The notes: generated by a model from the sequence alone, not told the origin. Counted from the first letter of the stretch, positions 34,848 through 44,844 are shown. The stretch: 64,000 bases of DNA from Zunongwangia profunda SM-A87 (GCF_000023465.1 NC_014041.1:3897501-3961500), one strand, 5' to 3'. Numbers and translations are program-made.

Positions 34848-37430
34848 ATGAAGCGCTTACAATCAATCTGCACGTTTATCACGTGTATTTGGCTATGTGC
34901 TGTTTCAGCACAAAGTAATCAGGTCTTTCAATCAAAAACACCAAACTGGGTTACTCCAATAGAGGCTAAACTCTCTTCAGAAAAAAAAGAACTCGATAAT
35001 GCTCCTTTTCTTTATCTGCTTGTCGATTCACAATACAATTTAATTGAGCAAAAGGCCTATCGTCACATGGCTTTTAAAGTTCTTAATAGTGAAGGTGTGC
35101 AGGAAATGAGCGATTTCACTATTGAATTTGATCCCGATTTTCAAAGCTTGTTTATACACAAAATCAATATTTACCGTGAAGGAAAAGTCATTGACCAGTT
35201 AGATTTAAACCAAATTAAAACCGTACAGCGTGAAACCAATTTAGAGCGGCATTTATATGATGGCTCCCTTTCTGCTCTTTTTAATCTAACAGAAGTAAGA
35301 GTAGGCGACATCATTGAATATAGCTATACACGCCAGGGATTTACCCCTGTTCATCATGGAAAGTTTTCTACAGAAGAGTATTTGGAATATTCGCTTCCCG
35401 TGGTATATATCTACGGAAGATATATTGTTCCTAAGACAGAACCCCTAGAGATCAGGTTTTTTAACGGAAATACTAAACCCGAAATTACAGCGCATGCAAA
35501 CTATATAGAATATGTAGTAAAAAACGAAAATCCCGAAACCACTCTTTACGATGCAAACGTACCAGTTTGGTATGATGCATCACAATCTTACCAGATCTCC
35601 CAGTTTCAATCCTGGAATGATGTGGCTAAAAATTATAATCAGTATTATCAAATATCAGCTGCAGATAGAAACTGGTTACACGCAAAGGCCAAAGAAATTG
35701 TGGAAGCCGATACCATTTTCGATGATTCCATTGTTCCGTTAGTTAGGTTTGTTCAGGATAAAATAAGGTATTTAGGTTTCGAAAATGGCTTAAGCTCCCA
35801 TAAACCCAGTAATCCTAAAGATATTTTTAACCGCAGATATGGTGATTGTAAAGACAAATCCTTTTTGCTGAGTGAACTTTTAAAGTCCTATCAAATCGAT
35901 GCGCACCCAATTCTGGTTAATTCTTCTTTCGGAAACACCATAAATGAAGATTTACCATCTCCAAATTCTTTTGATCATTGCATTGTGCAGTATAAAAAAT
36001 TCAATAAGGATTATTTTATTGATCCCACGATAAGCAATCAGGGCATTGATGCTGAAGAAATCTTCACACCAGATTATGGGTACGGACTTATTTTAGATGA
36101 TAACACTACAGCACTTACTAAATTCGAAAAACCTGATTACGGAAAAGCCAATATCACTGAAACCTTTATTATCGATTCTATTGGAGGGTCAACACGACTT
36201 AAAGTAGAAACGGTTTATACGGGTTCTAAAGCAGATAATACCAGGGCCGAATTTAATGCGAACGGTTTAAGCAGTATTCAAAAAAGCTATCTTGATTTCT
36301 ATAGTCTTGCCTATAATGATATCGAAGTAGCTCAAGATATGTATTTTAAAGATGACCGTAACCAAAAGAATACCTTTACGGTCTACGAAGAATATGTAAT
36401 CCCTAATCACTGGGCAGCAATGCCAGAGGATCCCGAGCAGATCTATTCAGAATACTACGCATTGGCAATCGATAATTTTATGTTTCCGCAGAAAACTGCA
36501 AAACGTAAATCTCCTTATTATATTAACGAAAGCACTAATGTCGATTATAATATCGTCATTTTCACCCCTGAAAAATGGAGCATTAAACCCGACTATTATA
36601 AATCAGACAATCCTTATTTTGAATATACCTATGAAACCAAATACTCGAATGCCAGGATTGACCTTATCCATAAATACAAAGCTTTAAGTGATCATGTACC
36701 TGCTGAAGATTATTCAGAATTTCTAAAAGCGCACGAAAAAGCCTCGGAAAATATATCGTATTACCTTACCTATAATACAGGAATGGCTCAAAGTTTAGCC
36801 GCTACGGGTGATTCTGATATTTCCTGGTTTGCAGTTATTTTATTTTTAGTGGTATTTACCGGTGTGGGATTTCTATGTCGTTTAATTTATACCAACTACG
36901 AGATTCCGTCAAAAGCACATCCAGATGATCATCGTCCCATTGGGGGTTGGTTAGTTTTAATAGCAATAGGGCTTTGTATTTCTCCAATACTTAGCTTCTT
37001 TCCTATGATCAGCAATGATTATTTCACCTCTAATTATTTTTCACTTTGGTCCACCGGGAATGAAGCTTTAGTATTACTTGTATTTTTTGAAGTTATTTTC
37101 AACGCTGCTTCGATTGCTTTTAATATTTTAATATTGATCATTTTCTTTAAAAGAAGATCAATCGCTCCAAGACTGATAATTGCCTTTTATGCCTTTAATC
37201 TTATAGGCTTAAGTATAGATGCTCTGGCGGCATCAACTATTCCATCTATACAGTCTATAACCGCGACTGCAGACATCTACAGTGAAGTACTAAAATCATT
37301 AATCAGCTGCTTGATATGGATTCCTTATTTTATATATTCTGAACGAGTTAAGGATACTTTTGTAAATACTTATAAAAAGCACAACACAGCAGCAAATGAC
37401 ATTGAAAACATGGATCTAATTAAAGATTAG
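34848..37430 (+). CDS. DUF3857/transglutaminase-like protein with C-terminal membrane domain
   Basis: An 860-residue protein with a signal peptide (about 1-21), a DUF3857 domain (about 50-210), and a transglutaminase-like domain (about 270-400). The triad looks intact: Cys in RYGDCKDKSFLL, His in FDHCIVQ and Asp in YFIDPTIS. A beta-rich segment follows, then four or five membrane helices from about 655, including PIGGWLVLIAIGLCIS, resembling DUF2569. Extracytoplasmic protein cross-linking or peptidase action is possible; the role is unknown. Confidence 0.85.
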   Translation: MKRLQSICTFITCIWLCAVSAQSNQVFQSKTPNWVTPIEAKLSSEKKELDNAPFLYLLVDSQYNLIEQKAYRHMAFKVLNSEGVQEMSDFTIEFDPDFQSLFIHKINIYREGKVIDQLDLNQIKTVQRETNLERHLYDGSLSALFNLTEVRVGDIIEYSYTRQGFTPVHHGKFSTEEYLEYSLPVVYIYGRYIVPKTEPLEIRFFNGNTKPEITAHANYIEYVVKNENPETTLYDANVPVWYDASQSYQISQFQSWNDVAKNYNQYYQISAADRNWLHAKAKEIVEADTIFDDSIVPLVRFVQDKIRYLGFENGLSSHKPSNPKDIFNRRYGDCKDKSFLLSELLKSYQIDAHPILVNSSFGNTINEDLPSPNSFDHCIVQYKKFNKDYFIDPTISNQGIDAEEIFTPDYGYGLILDDNTTALTKFEKPDYGKANITETFIIDSIGGSTRLKVETVYTGSKADNTRAEFNANGLSSIQKSYLDFYSLAYNDIEVAQDMYFKDDRNQKNTFTVYEEYVIPNHWAAMPEDPEQIYSEYYALAIDNFMFPQKTAKRKSPYYINESTNVDYNIVIFTPEKWSIKPDYYKSDNPYFEYTYETKYSNARIDLIHKYKALSDHVPAEDYSEFLKAHEKASENISYYLTYNTGMAQSLAATGDSDISWFAVILFLVVFTGVGFLCRLIYTNYEIPSKAHPDDHRPIGGWLVLIAIGLCISPILSFFPMISNDYFTSNYFSLWSTGNEALVLLVFFEVIFNAASIAFNILILIIFFKRRSIAPRLIIAFYAFNLIGLSIDALAASTIPSIQSITATADIYSEVLKSLISCLIWIPYFIYSERVKDTFVNTYKKHNTAANDIENMDLIKD

Positions 37431-37464
37431 GGTTAACTATTTAAAATACAAACCCAAAACGACC

Positions 37465-37496
37465 AAAATCCCCCAAATAGCTTCAGGGGATTTTTT
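37465..37496 (+). terminator. terminator after the transglutaminase-like gene
   Basis: AAAATCCCC (37465-37473) pairs with GGGGATTTT (37486-37494) and a T-run follows. The stem sequence is nearly the same as at 34758. Confidence 0.85.
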
Positions 37497-37606
37497 AGTT
37501 TAACTATTGTTATGATTCTTTTCGATTTTATCCTTTTCTTCGGAAACCTTTAACAGCAGCGGGGCTTTTTAATCCTTAAATTTAGAAGGATAACAAAAGC
37601 AATCCC

Positions 37607-38971
37607 ATGTCCTTTTTCAAAAAAGTTAGAAACACGGTAAACCTGTTAAAGTCGGTTGATATGGATCAACTGGCAAAAATCAACCAACAAATTGATTTAT
37701 CTGAAGCCATGAAGACTTTAGGTAAATTAGATGAGCGCCAACTTGCCGGACTCATGAAAATGTTAAAAACAAAGCGTCACAAATCGCAAAGTGACCTCCC
37801 TCCTATAGATGGCGATTTTTACAATCTGGATTACAAACTTACCAAAGAACAGCGTGAATTGCAGATGAAAGTACGCCATCTTATGGAAGATGAGATTCGG
37901 CCTTTAGTCAATGATCACTGGAATCGGGCAAAATTCCCATTCGAGATCATCGAAAAATTCAAAAAACTGAATATTGCCGGTATTCCTTACGAAGGCTATG
38001 GTTGCCCTAATCTTCCATTTTTAATGGAAGGGATTATTGCTCAGGAAATTGCCAGGGTAGATGTTTCTACCTCAACTTTCTTTGGTGTTCACAGTGGCTT
38101 GGCTATGGGCTCTATTTATTTATGCGGTAGCGAAGAACAAAAGCAAAAATGGCTTCCACAGATGCAAAAACTAGAGAAAATTGGGGCTTTCGGATTAACC
38201 GAACCTAACGTAGGCTCTGGTGTGGCCGGTGGATTAGAAACCACCTGTAAGTTTGATGGTGAAAACTGGATTTTAAACGGACAAAAAAAATGGATTGGTA
38301 ATGCCACTTTCGCCGATGTGACTATTATTTGGGCACGTGATGAAGATAGCAACCAGGTGAAAGGATTTTTGGTAGAAAAAGACAATCCAGGCTTTAAAGC
38401 TGAAAAAATGGAAGATAAAATGGCACTTCGTATCGTACAAAATGCCATTATCACGCTTACGGATTGTAAAGTTGCAGAGAGTGATCGATTGCAAAACGCC
38501 AATTCGTTTAAAGATACGGCCAATGTATTACGAATGACGCGTGCCGGTGTGGCCTGGCAGGCAGTGGGCTGTGCTCGTGGTGCCTATGAAAGTGCTTTAA
38601 AGTATACCCGAAAAAGAGAACAATTTGGGCGACCAATTGCTTCGTATCAATTAGTACAAAACCATCTGGTAGAAATGGTTTCTAACCTTACTGCCATGCA
38701 AACTTTATGTTTTAGACTTTCAGAAATGCAGGATCAGGATATGCTTACCGATGAGCATGCCTCTTTAGCTAAAGTTTACTGCAGTATGAGGATGCGGGAT
38801 GTGGTAAGCCGTGCTCGTGAAGTAATGGGCGGTAACGGAATTTTACTAGAACACGATGTTGCTCGTTTTGTAGCCGACGCCGAGGCTATTTATAGTTACG
38901 AGGGAACCAAGGAAATAAACTCATTAATAGTGGGTAGAGCCATTACAGGCTATAGTGCTTTTGTTAGCTAA
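37607..38971 (+). CDS. acyl-CoA dehydrogenase (glutaryl-CoA dehydrogenase-like)
   Basis: A 454-residue FAD enzyme. It has a helical N-terminal extension of about 65 residues (VNLLKSVDMDQLAKINQQID), then the ACAD fold with FGLTEPNVGSGVAGG, WILNGQKKWIGNA and RKREQFGRPIASYQLVQ. The C-terminal YEGTKEINSLIVGRAITG carries the Glu base in the glutaryl-CoA dehydrogenase position. The true substrate is uncertain. It is first in a likely operon with a 2-hydroxyacid dehydrogenase and a universal stress protein (gaps 50 and 11 nt). Confidence 0.9.
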   Translation: MSFFKKVRNTVNLLKSVDMDQLAKINQQIDLSEAMKTLGKLDERQLAGLMKMLKTKRHKSQSDLPPIDGDFYNLDYKLTKEQRELQMKVRHLMEDEIRPLVNDHWNRAKFPFEIIEKFKKLNIAGIPYEGYGCPNLPFLMEGIIAQEIARVDVSTSTFFGVHSGLAMGSIYLCGSEEQKQKWLPQMQKLEKIGAFGLTEPNVGSGVAGGLETTCKFDGENWILNGQKKWIGNATFADVTIIWARDEDSNQVKGFLVEKDNPGFKAEKMEDKMALRIVQNAIITLTDCKVAESDRLQNANSFKDTANVLRMTRAGVAWQAVGCARGAYESALKYTRKREQFGRPIASYQLVQNHLVEMVSNLTAMQTLCFRLSEMQDQDMLTDEHASLAKVYCSMRMRDVVSRAREVMGGNGILLEHDVARFVADAEAIYSYEGTKEINSLIVGRAITGYSAFVS

Positions 38972-39021
38972 CAATCAAATTAAAAATCAAAACCCTAGAT
39001 AGGGTAAAAAATTAGAATTAA

Positions 39022-39951
39022 ATGTCAGTATTAGTTGTAGCTCCCGGGAGAGATGTATCCCACTGGGTAGAAACCCTTAAAAGTCAACATCCGGGAATGA
39101 ATGTTTATGTTTATCCTGAAGATCATGATAATGAAGAAGTAGAATTCGCCATTACATGGAAGCATCCACGCGGACTATTCAAAAACTATCCGAATTTAAA
39201 AGTTGTAGCCTCCATGGGAGCCGGTGTGGATCATATCACTTCAGACCCTGAATTTCCGGAAGATGTGAAAATCACAAGAGTGGTAGATAAACAATTAACC
39301 AGTGATTTAAGCGAGTTTGTTCTGGCCCTGGTACTAAATCATACCCGACACCTTTCGGCCTATAAACATCAGGAAAAAGATAGTAACTGGAATGTGCTAA
39401 AATATTGTCGCAATAGTGATATGAAAGTTGGAATAATGGGAATGGGCGTTATTGGTACTGCCACAGCTCAGCTTTTAGCCAAAAATAACTTTAAAGTCTC
39501 AGGTTGGTCCCGTACAGAAAAAGATTGTGAAGACATCACCTCGTATTACGGTGATAATAGTCTGGAAGATTTTTTACAAGCCTCTGAAATTTTGATATGC
39601 CTTTTACCGTTAACCGATGCAACCAGCGGAATTTTAAATAAAGAATTGTTTGAAAAACTTCCAAAAGGAGCTTATGTGATCAATGTTGGTCGTGGGGAAC
39701 ATTTAGAAGAAAACGATCTTATAGAAATGATCGATAGTGGGCATCTTGCCGGTGCTGCTTTAGATGTTTTTAAAGAAGAGCCTTTACCAGAAGACCATGC
39801 TTTTTGGGAACATGAAAGAATCACCATTACTCCACATACCGCAAGTTTAACCGAAGCTGAATCTGTTATCCCTCAAATTGTAGAAAATTACGAACGTTTT
39901 CAGGATGGCGAAGAACTTAAGAACCTGGTAGAACAGGATCGTGGTTATTAA
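39022..39951 (+). CDS. glyoxylate/hydroxypyruvate reductase A-like dehydrogenase
   Basis: A 309-residue D-2-hydroxyacid dehydrogenase of the GhrA branch. The NAD(P) site is VGIMGMGVIGTATAQLL, and GWSRTEKD gives an Arg suited to NADPH. Catalytic elements are INVGRGEHLEENDL (Arg), DVFKEEPLP (Glu) and ITPHTASLT (His). It reduces glyoxylate or hydroxypyruvate. It sits between the acyl-CoA dehydrogenase and UspA genes. Confidence 0.92.
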   Translation: MSVLVVAPGRDVSHWVETLKSQHPGMNVYVYPEDHDNEEVEFAITWKHPRGLFKNYPNLKVVASMGAGVDHITSDPEFPEDVKITRVVDKQLTSDLSEFVLALVLNHTRHLSAYKHQEKDSNWNVLKYCRNSDMKVGIMGMGVIGTATAQLLAKNNFKVSGWSRTEKDCEDITSYYGDNSLEDFLQASEILICLLPLTDATSGILNKELFEKLPKGAYVINVGRGEHLEENDLIEMIDSGHLAGAALDVFKEEPLPEDHAFWEHERITITPHTASLTEAESVIPQIVENYERFQDGEELKNLVEQDRGY

Positions 39952-39962
39952 TTACTTAAACT

Positions 39963-40406
39963 ATGCTCATCAAAAATATCCTAGTGGCTGTAGATTTTAA
40001 TGAAGCCGTTGGCGAAATGCTCACCTATGCTGAACATTTTGCTGAAAAATTCGAAGCAAAAGTATGGCTGGTTCATGTAGCTGAAGCAGATCCTGATTTT
40101 GTGGGCTATGAAATTGGGCCACAATATATTCGCGATACCAAAGCTGAAGAGTTTAGACAGGAACATCGAATGCTACAACAGCTTTGCGATTCATTCATCC
40201 AAAATAATATAGATTCTGAAGCACTTCTAATTCAAGGCTCTACCGTTGAAACTATTTTAGAAGAAGCCAAAAAACTGAACACGGATATGTTGATTGTTGG
40301 CACCCACAAGCACGGATTCTTTTATAATCTTTTTGCAGAAAGTGTCGCTATGGAAATTCTAAAGCAATCAAAAATCCCAGTGTTTACGGTTCCTATTGAA
40401 GAGTGA
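39963..40406 (+). CDS. universal stress protein (UspA family)
   Basis: A 147-residue UspA-fold protein (ILVAVDFNEAVGEML at the N-terminus, MLIVGTHKHGFFYNLFAESVAMEIL near the end). The ATP-binding signature GxxGxxxxxxxxxG(S/T) is degenerate, so it may not bind ATP. It follows the dehydrogenase by 11 nt and is the last gene before a strong hairpin. Confidence 0.93.
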   Translation: MLIKNILVAVDFNEAVGEMLTYAEHFAEKFEAKVWLVHVAEADPDFVGYEIGPQYIRDTKAEEFRQEHRMLQQLCDSFIQNNIDSEALLIQGSTVETILEEAKKLNTDMLIVGTHKHGFFYNLFAESVAMEILKQSKIPVFTVPIEE

Positions 40407-40431
40407 TAATTCATCTAAAAGATTTTTTACT

Positions 40432-40476
40432 ACTGCTGAAATTGGTTATTTTTCGAACCAATTTCAGCAGTTATTT
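40432..40476 (+). terminator. 16-bp hairpin abutting the next start codon
   Basis: ACTGCTGAAATTGGTT (40432-40447) and AACCAATTTCAGCAGT (40456-40471) form a perfect 16-bp stem followed by TATTTTTAT. It should terminate the acyl-CoA dehydrogenase operon. It ends only 7 nt before the ATG at 40479, so it also fills the position of a ribosome binding site for the next gene. Confidence 0.85.
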
Positions 40477-40478
40477 TT

Positions 40479-41423
40479 ATGGAAGTTTTCACCAAAGAAA
40501 GATTATTACAAGTACACGAGCGTATCTCTCCCTACATTCACGAAACCCCAATTTTAACTTCACGCTTAATTAATGAAATTGCTGATTGCTCCATCTATTT
40601 TAAATGCGAGAATTTTCAAAAAATGGGTGCTTTTAAAATGCGTGGTGCCACCAATGCTATTTTACAGCTTAGCCAGGAAGATCAGAAAAAGGGAGTAGTT
40701 ACGCATTCTTCAGGAAATTTCGCTCAGGCATTATCTTTGGCCGCTAAAAGCTTAGGAATTACAGCCTATATTGTGATGCCCTCTAGCGCTCCACAAGTTA
40801 AAAAAGATGCTGTTAAAACTTACGGCGGAATAATCATTGAATGCCCACCGACTTTAAAAAACCGTGAGGAAACCGCTCAAAAAATCGTTGAGGAAAAAGG
40901 AGCTACATTTGTACATCCTTCTAATGATATCGAAGTGATTTTAGGACAGGGAACAGCTGCTTTAGAATTGCTTCAAAAGCAACCTCATCTTGATCTCGTG
41001 ATTACCCCTATTGGTGGTGGCGGACTTATAGGCGGTACTGCACTGGCTGTAAATTTATTTGCTAAAAGTGCAAAAACCATAGGCGCTGAACCTTTTGAAG
41101 TAGATGATGCCTATCGCTCGCTAATTTCAGGGACAATTGAAACTAACCAGAGTACAAATACCATCGCAGATGGATTAAAAACGCAGCTTGGCGACCAGAA
41201 CTTCCCGATCATTCAAAAACACGTGGAAGAAATCATTAGAGTGACGGAAGAGGAGATCAAAAATGCGCTAAAATTAATATGGGAACGCATGAAAATTATA
41301 GTAGAACCATCCAGTGCTGTAGCTTTAGCAGCCGTTTTAAAAGAACCCGCTAAATTTAAAAACAAGCAAATTGGTGTAATCATTTCTGGCGGAAATGTAG
41401 ATTTTAATCAAATCCAGCTATAA
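40479..41423 (+). CDS. threonine/serine dehydratase or serine racemase (PLP fold II)
   Basis: A 314-residue PLP enzyme: Lys in KMGAFKMRGATNA, the phosphate-binding loop TPIGGGGLIGGTAL, HSSGNFAQALSLAA and the closing ISGGNVDF. The size and lack of an ACT domain fit serine racemase, catabolic threonine dehydratase or 3-hydroxyaspartate dehydratase; sequence alone does not separate them. It has no obvious promoter downstream of the hairpin that abuts its start, so it may depend on read-through. Confidence 0.9.
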   Translation: MEVFTKERLLQVHERISPYIHETPILTSRLINEIADCSIYFKCENFQKMGAFKMRGATNAILQLSQEDQKKGVVTHSSGNFAQALSLAAKSLGITAYIVMPSSAPQVKKDAVKTYGGIIIECPPTLKNREETAQKIVEEKGATFVHPSNDIEVILGQGTAALELLQKQPHLDLVITPIGGGGLIGGTALAVNLFAKSAKTIGAEPFEVDDAYRSLISGTIETNQSTNTIADGLKTQLGDQNFPIIQKHVEEIIRVTEEEIKNALKLIWERMKIIVEPSSAVALAAVLKEPAKFKNKQIGVIISGGNVDFNQIQL

Positions 41424-41526
41424 GCGAGGATAATTTAACAGCTTGTTTAAAGTAATACTATACTTGAACCAAATAATAATTTTCAACATTTACTCTTACC
41501 TAATTTAGCTTAAAATAAAAATTCAA

Positions 41527-42165
41527 ATGAAAAAAATATTAATTTTAAGCGTAATGGTCTTATTAGGCTGCGTTACTGTTTCAAACGCACAAATCCAAGA
41601 AGGTAACTTTATGATTGGAAGTGACTTTGGTAGCGGACTCATCAACCCGGGAAATAACAGTATCCTTGGGTTAAACTTTGGGTTAAACGATGGTGCCGGA
41701 TATAATTTGGGATTGAGCCCAAAAGTAGGGTACTTTGTGCGAGATAACTTTATGTTAGGTGCAGTAGCAAATATTGGTTTTACTAAATCTCCAGAAAGCA
41801 GTGGCTCTACTGAAACCACCGTTTACGGTTTTCAGGCGCTATCCCGTTATTATTTAAGTCCGGGTGAAAAAGGAGTCGATAATCTTTTAAAACATGGACG
41901 ATTTTTTATAGAAGCCAATGCAGGTATAGCAGGAGTAAATGTGGCTGGTGGTGCTACTACTAATGGTTTTGCCTTCGGTGTTGGCCCGGGATATTCTTAT
42001 TTTATTACAAATAATGTAGCCTTAGAAACCAATTTAAAATATAATGGTTTAGTAGGCGGGGGAAATACAACTTATCAAAATGCTTTAGGATTAAATTTTG
42101 GTGTTCAGGTATTTATACCATCTTCTCGAGCTAAAGAACTTCGAGATAACCCTGATATGAGATAG
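41527..42165 (+). CDS. outer-membrane beta-barrel protein
   Basis: A 212-residue protein with a signal peptide (about 1-21, ending VSNAQ) and eight or so amphipathic strands (NFMIGSDFGSGLI, AGYNLGLSPKVGYFV, FMLGAVANIGF, FGVGPGYSYFITNNVAL). It resembles OmpW/OprF-like small barrels of Bacteroidota. The role is unknown. A single-gene unit with a strong terminator shared with the convergent DinB gene. Confidence 0.8.
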   Translation: MKKILILSVMVLLGCVTVSNAQIQEGNFMIGSDFGSGLINPGNNSILGLNFGLNDGAGYNLGLSPKVGYFVRDNFMLGAVANIGFTKSPESSGSTETTVYGFQALSRYYLSPGEKGVDNLLKHGRFFIEANAGIAGVNVAGGATTNGFAFGVGPGYSYFITNNVALETNLKYNGLVGGGNTTYQNALGLNFGVQVFIPSSRAKELRDNPDMR

Positions 42166-42188
42166 TTATCTTACAATATACTAAGTGC

Positions 42189-42225
42189 GGGCTGTCTAAA
42201 AATGACTTTTTAGACAGCCCTTTTT
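42189..42225. terminator. bidirectional terminator (GGGCTGTCTAAA type)
   Basis: GGGCTGTCTAAAAA (42189-42202) pairs perfectly with TTTTTAGACAGCCC (42207-42220), with a T-run after it. The stem sequence recurs at 61070-61108. Confidence 0.9.
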
Positions 42226-42742
42226 AATTATTTTGATTTCTCAACACACTTATCGTGACCAACATTTGTCCGATATGTCTTTGGCTATGTTCTGCGGCGT
42301 GAAAGTATAGCCCAATAAGACTAGAGGGTAATTGCTTTCTTCCAACTGTTCGTTTTTGTGTAAGCTTTTCTTCAGCGGTGTTCTTAAATATGTCTATGGC
42401 CTGCGCTACTTTTTCAGTAAAAGCCTGAGTCAAATGATCAATTTTAATTTCTGGAATTTCTGCACCTTCATTCCTAAGATATTCAAACTGTTTTTCAGAA
42501 AGTTGCTGTTCTTCCGCATAAGTTAACATTCGATCTAAAACTCCGGTGATATGTTGTAAATGAAATCCAACACTGGCTCTTCCAGCCGGTCGCTTCCAAA
42601 GTAAAAACTCGGGAAAACCCTCCGTATATTTAAACACCTCCTCTTTAGACTGTAATAGCGCATGTGCGGCCGGTTGTAGTAATGTCGAAATACCCGGCAG
42701 CTCCCCTCTTAACCAGACTTCAGGTTTCTTGTTGTTCATCAT
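42224..42742 (-). CDS. DinB family protein
   Basis: A 172-residue four-helix-bundle protein of the DinB/YfiT type with the three metal-binding His: one in FHLQHITG (about 62) and two in FHAAEHSQRHIGQ (about 150). Members include thiol-dependent transferases and damage-induced proteins; the reaction here is unknown. It overlaps the shared terminator with the convergent barrel gene. Confidence 0.85.
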   Translation of the reverse strand: MMNNKKPEVWLRGELPGISTLLQPAAHALLQSKEEVFKYTEGFPEFLLWKRPAGRASVGFHLQHITGVLDRMLTYAEEQQLSEKQFEYLRNEGAEIPEIKIDHLTQAFTEKVAQAIDIFKNTAEEKLTQKRTVGRKQLPSSLIGLYFHAAEHSQRHIGQMLVTISVLRNQNN

Positions 42743-43050
42743 AACTCTTAAAAATGGGATAAGTTTATTTCTCCATAAAATTTACTATATCTATTTTGAT
42801 TAATAAACCTATTTTCAACAAAATTTAAACTTGACCAAAATAGCAGAAGACTGTAAATAAACGACCTCAGGCCACAATCATCAACTATTAATTATTTTTT
42901 TCCAGGCATCCCGATCCCGCTATCTTGATGAGAACAGAGCATTATCACGTTAACTATGTTACAACATCAAATAGTTTATGATTTCTTTAAAATTAATGTG
43001 CTAAAAAATATACGTTATTTAATAGATTAAACTCAGCCTTACTTATAACC
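42743..43050. other. divergent intergenic region
   Basis: AT-rich region between the DinB gene and the SLC13 permease. No RNA gene or repeat is evident. A fragment at 42903-42925 (GGCATCCCGATCCCGCTATC) resembles part of the flavobacterial element seen at 3262-3398 but lacks its partner end. Confidence 0.4.
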
Positions 43051-44841
43051 ATGGAACTTTACATTACAGCGGCGATAATTTTTATTGGGATTTTTCTTTT
43101 TATAAAGGATTATTTCTCGATCGATACCACCTCTATTCTTATCATGGCGCTTTTTATTGTAAGCGGAGTTCTTAGTCCTGAAGAAGGTTTTTCCGGGTTT
43201 AACCACCCTGCTACTATTACGCTGGGCTGCATGTTTGTGGTGAGCGCTGCTATTTTTAAAAGCGGGATCATCGATAGCTTTAGTGATAAGATCATCAGGA
43301 TAGCAAAGATAAATTACGTTTTTGCCCTCATGATCTTTTGTTTTTCTGCTGCCTTATTTTCAGCATTTATAAACGATACCGCTGTAGTAGCTATATTAAT
43401 ACCAATGGCCTTACTGGTTTGTAGAGAAACCGGCATAAACCCCTCTAGGTTATTAATTCCTATTTCTTTTTCGGCATTATTTGGCGGCACCTGTACTTTA
43501 ATAGGCACCTCAACAAATATTTTGGTAAGCGGAATTGCTAAAAAAAGTGGATTGGAGCCCTTTAATATGTTCGAGTTTACACTACCTGCTTTATGTTTAC
43601 TTGCCATTGGTTTAACCTACCTTATTATGGTAGGTCCCTGGTTATTACCTAAACGTGCGGGAGCTCATGAAAGTGGTCTTACCAAAGAAGCTCAAAATTA
43701 TTTAGCAGAAGTTGTTTTAGGCAAAGACAGCACAGATGTAGACCATGCTATCGTACAATCGAAACTGGTAAGCCAGTATGGCGCTCAAATCCTGTCGATT
43801 AAAAGAAACCATCATCGTATGTATGAAATCAATGGAGATACGATATTACGCGCTGAAGATTCCATGAAAATTTTGATCGATCCGCAACACCTTTCACAAT
43901 TGATGGATAAGGGTGGGTATACCTTAATAGGTGATAAAACAAATCTTCTGGAGTCCGAAAATAAAAAAGACAATAAGGACGAAAAAACGATCTATGAAGT
44001 AATGATCCCTTATGGTTCTCCCTTAGCCGAGCGTTCTTTGCGACAACTAAATTTCAGAAATATTTACTACGCATCGGTATTAGCCCTTAGGCACCGTAAA
44101 GAAATTATCACACAAGATTTTTCAAACGTGGTTTTAAAAGAAGGTGATATGCTATTGCTATATGCCGCACAAAAAGATATTCAGGCCTTAACCTCCAGAA
44201 AATTAATGGTGGTGTTATCTAATTACCAGGCTAAAAAAATAAATTATAAAAAAGCGATCCCGGCTTTATTGATCACCCTTGGGGTAGTTTTATCTGCCGC
44301 ACTAAATCTAACCTCTATCTTAATTAGTGCAATGGTTGGTAGTTTATTATTAGTTACGACCTCTATTTTAAAACCAAAAGAAGCTTACGATGCTATAGAA
44401 TGGAAAGTTATTTTTATGATGGCCGGGGTACTCTCTATGGGAAAAGCTTTAGAAAAAACCGGAGGATCTGAATTGATATCGCAGTTTATCTTCGAGCAAA
44501 TTGGCGATCTTAACCCTAGCATTATATTAAGTTTGGTTTTTCTTATTACCTTTCTATCTACAAACATACTAAGCAGTAAAGCCGCAGCCGCATTAATGGC
44601 TCCTATTGTTATAAGCCTTGCCGGCGCTTTACAGTTAAGCGAAAAACCATTTTTAATTGGAGTGATGTTTGCCTGTTCATTAACTTTTATGACACCGGTT
44701 AGCTATCCAACAAACACTATGGTCTATGGTGCTGGAAACTATAAGTTTAATGATTTTTTAAAGTTTGGAACACCATTAAATTTTATTATTTGGATTGCAG
44801 CATCGTTTATTATCCCGGTGTTCTTCCCTTTTGAAGTTTAA
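43051..44841 (+). CDS. SLC13 family permease with two RCK_C (TrkA-C) domains
   Basis: A 596-residue inner-membrane carrier. About six N-terminal helices hold the SLC13/CitM motif NDTAVVAILIPMAL and GTSTNILVS. Two cytoplasmic RCK_C domains follow (about 215-290 and 310-385), then a second membrane half with TNILSSKAAAALMAPI and PVSYPTNTMVYG. The family moves dicarboxylates or sulfate with sodium; substrate unknown, with sulfate an attractive idea given the sulfur genes, but unproven. It leads a three-gene run. Confidence 0.9.
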   Translation: MELYITAAIIFIGIFLFIKDYFSIDTTSILIMALFIVSGVLSPEEGFSGFNHPATITLGCMFVVSAAIFKSGIIDSFSDKIIRIAKINYVFALMIFCFSAALFSAFINDTAVVAILIPMALLVCRETGINPSRLLIPISFSALFGGTCTLIGTSTNILVSGIAKKSGLEPFNMFEFTLPALCLLAIGLTYLIMVGPWLLPKRAGAHESGLTKEAQNYLAEVVLGKDSTDVDHAIVQSKLVSQYGAQILSIKRNHHRMYEINGDTILRAEDSMKILIDPQHLSQLMDKGGYTLIGDKTNLLESENKKDNKDEKTIYEVMIPYGSPLAERSLRQLNFRNIYYASVLALRHRKEIITQDFSNVVLKEGDMLLLYAAQKDIQALTSRKLMVVLSNYQAKKINYKKAIPALLITLGVVLSAALNLTSILISAMVGSLLLVTTSILKPKEAYDAIEWKVIFMMAGVLSMGKALEKTGGSELISQFIFEQIGDLNPSIILSLVFLITFLSTNILSSKAAAALMAPIVISLAGALQLSEKPFLIGVMFACSLTFMTPVSYPTNTMVYGAGNYKFNDFLKFGTPLNFIIWIAASFIIPVFFPFEV

Positions 44842-44844
44842 TTT

